Position numbers and translations under genes: made by a program
The notes under the pieces: generated by a model
Database searches by the model: none
Seen by the model: only the letters and a program-made list of their open reading frames with translations
Told to the model about the DNA's origin: nothing
In this document: piece after piece, positions 4,736 through 9,893 of the stretch
Layout of the letters: every line of letters starts with the position of its first letter
Numbering within the stretch: position 1 is the stretch's first letter
Source: JBJXHB01 sp046160725
GTDB lineage: Bacteria > Pseudomonadota > Gammaproteobacteria > Burkholderiales > Burkholderiaceae_C
Length of the DNA: 9,893 nt
Direction: 5' to 3'
Assembly: GCA_046160725.1 (NCBI GenBank)
Contig: JBJXHB010000106.1
Coordinates: 1 to 9,893, forward strand

Positions 4736-7669
4736 TCAGAACTTGTACTCGGCCTTCAGCGAGAACGAGCGCCCACGCGGGTCGGCCACGCGTGGCTCCC
4801 AGCTGCTGCCGGCGCCGGTGTTGGTGTCATAGGTCACCGAGAACGGCGGGTCGGTGTTCAGCAGGTTCTTGATGCCGCCGGTCAGCGTCAGGTTCTTGAT
4901 GCCGCTGTACGACATGCTGAGATTGAAGACCGTGTAGGGCTCGACCTTGGGGTTCCAGTCCGGCGCCACGAACGTGCCATTGGCGACGCCCGGCAGCACC
5001 GCATCCAGGTAGCCACCGCGGTAGACCTGGGTCAACGTGCCGGACCAGTCGCCCTTGCTGGCGGTGACGCTGAGCGTGTGCTTCCAGCGGATGCCCAGGT
5101 CGCCAGACCGCGTGAAGCGTCCCACCTCGCTCGGCCCGAAGTCGGCCGCAGGCGTCAGCTTGGAACGCTTCTTCAGCAGGTAGCTGAGGTCGTAGCTGCC
5201 GGTGAATCGGATGCCGTCCCAAGTGGTATTGCCCTTCAGGCCGAACTCCAGGCCCTGGGTCTGCGTGGCGCCTGCGTTGATCCAACTGGTGTCCACGCGC
5301 GTCAGCACGCCATTGGAGTCACGCCGGAACCGATCCGTGAAGTATTGATAGTTGGCCGCCATGGTCAGGATGCCCAGCGCCTGGATGGTGCCGTCGCGCT
5401 CGATGCTCCACCAATCCAGGTTGCCGCTGATCTGAGGCGACACCTCGAAGACCACGCCCGCGCTGGCCATCTTGGACTCCTCGGGCTTCAGGTCAGCGCG
5501 GCCGCCGAAGGCCACCAGCGGCTGCACCGCGGCGCAGCCGGGCGCATTGGAGACGACCAGGCTCGGGCAGGTGGCCGGATCGGCGAAGTCGCGGCCGGAA
5601 TAGGCTGACTCCGTCGGCTGGTCGAACACCTGCTTGAAGCCTGGAACCCGGAAGCCGGTGCTGTAGGCGCCGCGGAACAACAGCTTGTCGGCCAGGTTGT
5701 ACTTGAACGAGACCTTGGGGTTGGTGGTCGTGCCGAAACCGGTGTAGTCATCCCGGCGTACGGCTGCCGTCAACTCCAGCGCCTTGGTGATGGGCAGTGC
5801 CAACTCGGCATAGATGGCCTTGATGTCGCGCTTGAGCGTGCCGGAGGTGGCCAGCGCGTTGTCGAACGGCACGTTGAAGACCAGGGTCTGGTCGGCGGCA
5901 ATGATGTTGCCGCGCGAATCGCGGTTGGTGGTCACCTCGTTGGCGTTGGCGCGGGTGTCGCCGGTGAACTTGAACTTCTCGGTGCGCAGGTCCAGGCCGA
6001 TGGCGGCCATCGCATCGCCGCCTGCGAGCTTGAACAACGGGCCACTGGCAACGAAGTCCGTCTGCTGCATCGTGAACGCGCCGTCGTAGAGCCGCACGCC
6101 TCGTGCGGCGATGGCATCCAGCGCGGCCACCGCGCCGGACGTCTGCGTCACCGAGAACGGATCGAGCACGCCGGTGTTGATCAGCCGGGCAAACGGCACC
6201 TGATAGTGGTAGCCGCCGCCGGTGTACGAAGCGCCCTCGCTCTTCGACTGCGAGATGCCGGCGCGGTACTCCCACTGCCCGAAGAGGGGGCCTTCGGCGG
6301 CCAGCAGGAAGCGCGAGGTGTCGGTCTCGGTGGTGATTTCGCGCTCACCGCAGGGCATGCAGCGCCAGCGGAAGTTCAGCGGCTGGCCGCGGTTGGCCGC
6401 AATGCCGGGGAATGCGGCCACCAAGGCGTTGAAGACGCGGTCGTAGCTGGCTCCGGTGCTGGGGTAGAACAGGTTGGAACCGACAAAGGGGTTGGCCACC
6501 CGGGTCAGGCCATCGGGCAACAGCACGGTGGCGCCAGCGGCGGTGCCGCTGGAGATCTGGTTGTTCGAGAAACGCTTGGCCGACTCGGACTTGCCCAGCA
6601 CCGCCTCGCCGATCAGCAGGTGCTTGCCCGCCTTGAACTGCAGGCGGCTGACCAGGTTGGTGTTGGTCACCGGCTGCTGCAGCACCGCGGCGCGGCCGGT
6701 ATCCCAGGCGCAGCCGTACTTGGATGCCGCGGTGGCCCACAGCACTTCCTCGTACCGGCTCATGCCATCGACCGAGCCGCAACCCGCCTGGCCGGGGAGG
6801 TCGAGGATGTTGATGCCGTTGACCCGAAGTCCCGAAGTGGCGAAGTCCAGCGGGCCGGTGCCACGGCCGGTGTTGTCGATGTTGTCCCGGCTGATCGCAC
6901 TGAACAGCGAATTCACGGCGAAGACCGTGGCGATTGGCGCGCCACGGGTGTCGGGCGCGAGGCCGCGGGTGGGCTGGTAGGTGTTGACGAAGTCGCGCTG
7001 GTTGCCACGCAGCGCCTTGTAGTCGTGCATGCCCAGCGAGACCAGCAGGTTGAAGCCCTGCTTTTCCAGGTCGCCGAAGGCCGCGGTGACCGAAGCGTTG
7101 TAGATCGCGCCGCCGGACTGTTGCGGCACATCCGCGCCGGCATTCAGCGTGATGCCGCTGGCATCGCTGCGCAGGATGAAGTTGATGACGCCGCCGATCG
7201 CATCGGTACCGTAGATGGCGCTCGCGCCATCCTTCAGGATCTCAACCCGGTCGATGGCGGCGAAAGGGATCTGGTTCAGGTCCACCACACCGCCGTTCAG
7301 GCCATGCGCTGAGATGCGCCGCCCGTTGAGCAGCACCAGGGTGGCGTTGGCGCCCTGGCCCCGCAGGTTGGCGCTGGACGCGCCGTTGTTGCCTCGCACC
7401 GCGCCATCGACCACGTCGGCGTTGCTGGCCAGGTTGTCCAGCCCGTTGCCGTTGATGTTGATCTGCATCACCATCTGTTCGGCGCTCGAGATGCCCTGGC
7501 GTTCCAGGTCGCGCCGGCTGATCACCTGTATCGGCAGCGCACCCTCGGAGGCGATGCGCTTGATGCTGGACCCGGTGATGACCACGCGCTGGTCGGACTG
7601 GGCAACGGCATGGTGGGCCAGACCGATGGCGGCCAGGCCAATGACGAGGGGCTTCAACTTGATCAACAT
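4736..7669 (-). CDS. TonB-dependent outer-membrane receptor
   Basis: The protein has 977 residues. The ATG at 7669-7667 follows GGAGA and opens a Sec signal peptide ending HHAVA|QSDQ (cut after 23). The open frame continues upstream to 8260, but that stretch overlaps the divergent rhodanese gene and is not used. The plug domain runs from about 28 (RVVITGSSIKR) to about 166, with TLVLLNGRRI (110-119) and VEILKDGASAIYGTDAIGG (142-160), which are classic for this superfamily. The rest is a beta-barrel ending in the aromatic terminus AEYKF. Receptors of this type import scarce or large ligands across the outer membrane using TonB-ExbBD energy, which is not encoded here. Six cysteines fall in three close pairs in the barrel (297/320, 437/440, 701/712), probably disulfides in surface loops. 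No anti-sigma-binding N-terminal domain is present, so FecA-type signalling is unlikely. The stop codon touches the permease frame, suggesting one operon. The ligand is unknown. Confidence 0.92.
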   Translation of the reverse strand: MLIKLKPLVIGLAAIGLAHHAVAQSDQRVVITGSSIKRIASEGALPIQVISRRDLERQGISSAEQMVMQININGNGLDNLASNADVVDGAVRGNNGASSANLRGQGANATLVLLNGRRISAHGLNGGVVDLNQIPFAAIDRVEILKDGASAIYGTDAIGGVINFILRSDASGITLNAGADVPQQSGGAIYNASVTAAFGDLEKQGFNLLVSLGMHDYKALRGNQRDFVNTYQPTRGLAPDTRGAPIATVFAVNSLFSAISRDNIDNTGRGTGPLDFATSGLRVNGINILDLPGQAGCGSVDGMSRYEEVLWATAASKYGCAWDTGRAAVLQQPVTNTNLVSRLQFKAGKHLLIGEAVLGKSESAKRFSNNQISSGTAAGATVLLPDGLTRVANPFVGSNLFYPSTGASYDRVFNALVAAFPGIAANRGQPLNFRWRCMPCGEREITTETDTSRFLLAAEGPLFGQWEYRAGISQSKSEGASYTGGGYHYQVPFARLINTGVLDPFSVTQTSGAVAALDAIAARGVRLYDGAFTMQQTDFVASGPLFKLAGGDAMAAIGLDLRTEKFKFTGDTRANANEVTTNRDSRGNIIAADQTLVFNVPFDNALATSGTLKRDIKAIYAELALPITKALELTAAVRRDDYTGFGTTTNPKVSFKYNLADKLLFRGAYSTGFRVPGFKQVFDQPTESAYSGRDFADPATCPSLVVSNAPGCAAVQPLVAFGGRADLKPEESKMASAGVVFEVSPQISGNLDWWSIERDGTIQALGILTMAANYQYFTDRFRRDSNGVLTRVDTSWINAGATQTQGLEFGLKGNTTWDGIRFTGSYDLSYLLKKRSKLTPAADFGPSEVGRFTRSGDLGIRWKHTLSVTASKGDWSGTLTQVYRGGYLDAVLPGVANGTFVAPDWNPKVEPYTVFNLSMSYSGIKNLTLTGGIKNLLNTDPPFSVTYDTNTGAGSSWEPRVADPRGRSFSLKAEYKF

Positions 7670-7754
7670 GGTCTCCAGGTCGGAAAGGGAAGGTCTCGGA
7701 AGATGACGGTTCGCTGACAGGACGCCATCGGGCACGGCATCCAACAACAACGAG

Positions 7755-7827
7755 TGTTGCGCCGACGCAGGTGGCCGCCCATCCGGGGTTCCGCCATGTC
7801 CGGCCATGTCATGGTTGGCGCGCAACA
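7755..7827. repeat. Repeats upstream of the TonB receptor
   Basis: TGTTGCGC (7755-7762) and GCGCAACA (7820-7827) are exact inverted copies 57 bp apart. Between them, reading the receptor strand, GACATGGC occurs twice with a 10-bp period (7810-7803 and 7800-7793), one helical turn. In addition, CAACA (7745-7749) can pair with TGTTG (7755-7759). These lie 75-160 bp upstream of the receptor ATG, where regulator sites would be expected. I found no convincing -35/-10 pair or Fur box for the receptor. Confidence 0.4.
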
Positions 7828-7837
7828 ATGCCGCAGC

Positions 7838-7863
7838 GGCGGCGCCGGCTGTCCGGCGCCGCC
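7838..7863. promoter_or_regulatory. 11-bp perfect hairpin/dyad upstream of the rhodanese gene
   Basis: GGCGGCGCCGG (7838-7848) and CCGGCGCCGCC (7853-7863) are perfect reverse complements around the loop CTGT. The element ends 20 bases before the rhodanese ATG and 6 bases before its -10-like box, so it covers the expected -35 region. No T-run follows. An operator or cruciform-forming site is more likely than a terminator. It could also serve the divergent receptor operon. Confidence 0.5.
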
Positions 7864-7869
7864 AGCGAC

Positions 7870-7875
7870 GACAAT
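7870..7875 (+). promoter_or_regulatory. Candidate -10 box of the rhodanese gene
   Basis: GACAAT matches the -10 consensus at 4 of 6 positions and ends 8 bases before the ATG at 7884. The bases between are pyrimidine-rich (CCCACCCC) with no ribosome site, which fits a leaderless or nearly leaderless transcript. No good -35 hexamer is seen; that region is taken by the perfect hairpin. Confidence 0.35.
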
Positions 7876-7883
7876 CCCACCCC

Positions 7884-8327
7884 ATGGACATCATCCCCAC
7901 CACGCCGGCGGTGCCGGAGGCCGAGCGCGGCCAGCTCGAGATTTCGCTGGGCAGCGCGATGGAGCTGTGCCGGCTGGGGATGGGCACCATGGTCGACATC
8001 CGGCAGGCCTTCGAGCTCGACATGAAGGGCCGCATCCCGGACACCGTGCACATCCCCTTGTTCGAGGTCAAGCGGCTGCTCGGCCAGGCCCTGACCGAGG
8101 ACGAGCAGGACGCCATCGACACCGACAAGCCCGATCCGATCGACGTGCAGGGCTTCTTCACCACGGTGAACCGGCTGCACCACGGGCGCGACAACATCCT
8201 GCTGCTGATCTGCAACAGCGGACGTCGCAGTCTGTACGCGGCCAAGCTGCTGCGCGACATGGGCTACCACAAGACCCTGTCCGTCGGCGGCGGCTGGCAG
8301 GCCTGGAAGAAGCTCCAGGGCGACTGA
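7884..8327 (+). CDS. Single-domain rhodanese-like protein
   Basis: The protein has 147 residues, no signal peptide and no membrane helix, so it is likely cytoplasmic. Rhodanese marks are in order: MVDIRQAFEL (36-45, the domain's Asp-Arg segment), GRIPDTVHIPL (49-59), the active-site loop CNSGRRS (110-116) with catalytic Cys110, and the closing VGGGWQAWKKL (134-144). The six-residue loop after the cysteine is the size used by sulfurtransferases, which carry a persulfide on the cysteine; Cdc25-type phosphatases have seven. An acidic segment of about 35 residues (about 63-97) lies between the substrate-side motifs and the active-site strand, making the domain longer than a minimal 100-residue rhodanese. 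The ATG at 7884 is preferred over an in-frame ATG at 7806, because the codons between read through the hairpin. It is divergent from the receptor operon and stands alone. The acceptor of the sulfur is unknown. Confidence 0.85.
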   Translation: MDIIPTTPAVPEAERGQLEISLGSAMELCRLGMGTMVDIRQAFELDMKGRIPDTVHIPLFEVKRLLGQALTEDEQDAIDTDKPDPIDVQGFFTTVNRLHHGRDNILLLICNSGRRSLYAAKLLRDMGYHKTLSVGGGWQAWKKLQGD

Positions 8328-8332
8328 AGCCC

Positions 8333-8351
8333 CGGCCCAGGGCCGTTGTTT
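8333..8351 (+). terminator. Short hairpin terminator after the rhodanese gene
   Basis: CGGCCC, A, GGGCCG (8333-8345) is followed by TTGTTT (8346-8351) within the 23-bp gap between two converging stop codons. With a realistic loop the stem is only 4-5 bp, so this is a modest candidate oriented for the rhodanese transcript. Confidence 0.4.
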
Positions 8352-9893
8352 CAGGGCCCGCCGATGGCGGTGTCGGCGGGGGCCACGCCTGGGGCACGCT
8401 CCAGCCCACCCCGAGCCACCCAGTCGACCAGGGCGTCCAGCGCGCGGAAGCTGCCTTGCGCTGCGCGCGGATGATTGACCATGGCCGCCAGCACCCAGGT
8501 CCGGCCCTGCGGATCCACCACGGTGCCGGCCAGACCCCGCACATCGAACAACGTGCCGGTCTTCAGTCGCGCCACGCCCTCGGCCGGCGAGCCCTTCAGG
8601 CGGTTGCGCATGGTGCCGTCGGTGCCGGCCACCGGCAGGCTCATCAGGAGCTCCGGCCCATGCCGACCGAGCAGCGCCTGGCGCAGCATCAAGGCCAGCT
8701 GGCGCGGGCTGATGCGCTCGCTGCGCGACAGGCCCGAGCCGTTGTCCATCACCAGCCCGTCATCGGCAATGCCATGGGCGGTGAACCAGTCGCGCACCAG
8801 CGCGGCCGCAGCGTCGGCGGTGCGCTCTGGCACGGGCGATGCCACCGGTGGCCGGGCCGCCGCGCTGTCCGCGCCCGACGCGACGGCTGCGGGCCCGGCG
8901 GCGCCCGCCTGGGCCTGGGCCCCCATCGCCAGGTACAGCAGCCGGGTCCAGGCGTTGTCCGAGGCCTTGTTCAGGTGGCGCAGCAGCTCGCCCCAGGGCC
9001 GGGCCTGACGGCTGGCCAGCGGCCGGGCACCGGCCGGTGCCACGCCCGGCCGGACCGTGCCGTCCCACTGCCCGCCCATGCCCAGCCACAGCCATCGCAG
9101 CGTGCGCTCGGCCAGCAGGTCGCGGTCCATCACCTGCAGCGCCACCCGGCGCTGGCAGCCCCGTGGAAACACCCCCTCCAGACGCACCGTCACGTTGCCG
9201 TCAGGCGCCACCTCGGTCTGTGGCGTGCGCCACCGCGCGCTCCACTCGGTGCACGGCCGGTCATCCAGGGTCATGGCCTGCGCGTCCACCCGGACGCCGG
9301 GCAGCGGCGGCAAGGCGCGCGCCTGCATCACGCCGCTGCGGGCATCCAGCTCCAGCCCGGTCAGGCCGGACTCCAGATGCAGCGCATCCGGGATCACGTT
9401 GTAGGCCCACTCCGGCGCGTTGTCGAACCGCGGCAAGCCGAGGTCGCTGCGCGCCGGGCGGAACAGCGACCGGTCCAGCACCACATCGCCCGCGAGGTGG
9501 CGAATGCCCTGGTCACGCAGCTCCCGCAACAGCGACCACAGCTTCTCGGTGCTGAGCTCCGGGTCGGCGCCGCCGCGCAGCACCAGGTCGCCCCGCAACA
9601 CATCGCCGTCCAGCGGCGCGGCGCTGAGCAGGTCGGTGCGGCCGCGGTGGTTGGGGCCCAGGCGGTCCAGCGCCACCACGCTGGTCACCAGCTTCATGGT
9701 CGACCCGGGCTGCATGGCCCGGCGCTCCTGCCAGGCGTCGCCGCCGCTGCGGCCATCCAATGGCAGCACGATGTAGGCCAGCGCGTCCTGCGGCACGCCG
9801 GCTGCGGCCAGGGCAGCCTGCACCGGCGGCGGCGGCGCGGCAGCCACCGTGCCGGCCAGGACCAGGCCGCACAGGCCACACCACAGGTTTCGC
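8351..9893 (-). CDS. dacB: PBP4-type D-Ala-D-Ala carboxypeptidase/endopeptidase (5' truncated)
   Basis: This S13-family penicillin-binding protein trims the terminal D-Ala of peptidoglycan stem peptides and cuts D-Ala-mDAP cross-links in the periplasm. The three active-site motifs are present: SxxK as STMK at 9703-9692, SDN at 8962-8954 and KTG at 8563-8555. The serine-to-SDN distance is 247 residues, as expected for PBP4 because of its large inserted domains (244 in E. coli PBP4, from memory). The frame stays open to the window edge. Before a GTG at 9847 it reads a hydrophobic stretch (LWCGLCGLVLAGTVAAA), clearly a signal peptide, so the start lies just outside the window. An Ala/Gly/Pro-rich stretch at about 8917-8824, between SDN and KTG, looks like a lineage-specific surface insertion. 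It converges on the rhodanese gene. Gene identity is firm. Confidence 0.92.
   Translation of the reverse strand, partial: RNLWCGLCGLVLAGTVAAAPPPPVQAALAAAGVPQDALAYIVLPLDGRSGGDAWQERRAMQPGSTMKLVTSVVALDRLGPNHRGRTDLLSAAPLDGDVLRGDLVLRGGADPELSTEKLWSLLRELRDQGIRHLAGDVVLDRSLFRPARSDLGLPRFDNAPEWAYNVIPDALHLESGLTGLELDARSGVMQARALPPLPGVRVDAQAMTLDDRPCTEWSARWRTPQTEVAPDGNVTVRLEGVFPRGCQRRVALQVMDRDLLAERTLRWLWLGMGGQWDGTVRPGVAPAGARPLASRQARPWGELLRHLNKASDNAWTRLLYLAMGAQAQAGAAGPAAVASGADSAAARPPVASPVPERTADAAAALVRDWFTAHGIADDGLVMDNGSGLSRSERISPRQLALMLRQALLGRHGPELLMSLPVAGTDGTMRNRLKGSPAEGVARLKTGTLFDVRGLAGTVVDPQGRTWVLAAMVNHPRAAQGSFRALDALVDWVARGGLERAPGVAPADTAIGGP

Noticed and set aside
6206..7312. A 368-codon open frame on the plus strand opposite the TonB receptor
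   Set aside because: It lies fully antisense to a convincing receptor gene, has no recognisable domain and has the low-complexity composition usual for shadow frames in GC-rich DNA.
7670..8260. Upstream extension of the receptor frame to 8260
   Set aside because: It would precede the signal peptide with about 197 residues of low-complexity sequence and overlap the divergent rhodanese gene on the opposite strand.

Overview
This is a GC-rich, alanine- and arginine-rich window with the look of a Betaproteobacterium of the order Burkholderiales (Leptothrix/Rubrivivax/Roseateles-like). The reasons are the base composition, a PEP-CTERM surface protein of the VPEP...RRRR type, and the mix of an M48 peptidase, a large TonB-dependent receptor and a PBP4. 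No RNA gene, CRISPR array, insertion sequence or phage gene is visible. Genus-level placement is inference.

Left part (1-2699): the 3' part of an M48 zinc metallopeptidase with a TPR-like tail (+, cut by the window edge) converges on an orphan PEP-CTERM protein (-), which has a clear rho-independent terminator. A 177-bp divergent region packed with palindromes separates the PEP-CTERM gene from a small secreted lipoprotein (+). The lipoprotein is followed after 27 bp by a VanX/DdpX-type D-Ala-D-Ala dipeptidase (+).

Middle (3417-7669, - strand): a 977-residue TonB-dependent outer-membrane receptor is followed directly by a PAT-family (AmpG-like) MFS permease. The receptor stop lies in a CTGA tetranucleotide that may also hold a CTG start for the permease. 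The dipeptidase converges on this pair, so one locus has an outer-membrane importer, an inner-membrane permease related to muropeptide carriers, and a cytoplasmic enzyme that cuts D-Ala-D-Ala.

Right part (7670-9893): a 214-bp divergent region carries several repeats and an 11-bp perfect hairpin. It separates the receptor from a single-domain rhodanese (+). A short hairpin lies between the rhodanese and a converging PBP4-type D-Ala-D-Ala carboxypeptidase/endopeptidase (dacB, -), whose first few codons lie beyond the window.

Taken together, dipeptidase, AmpG-like permease and PBP4 suggest a peptidoglycan-fragment theme. The best candidate for something not yet described is uptake of D-Ala-containing peptides by the receptor-permease pair. 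This is a hypothesis; nothing in the sequence fixes the substrate.
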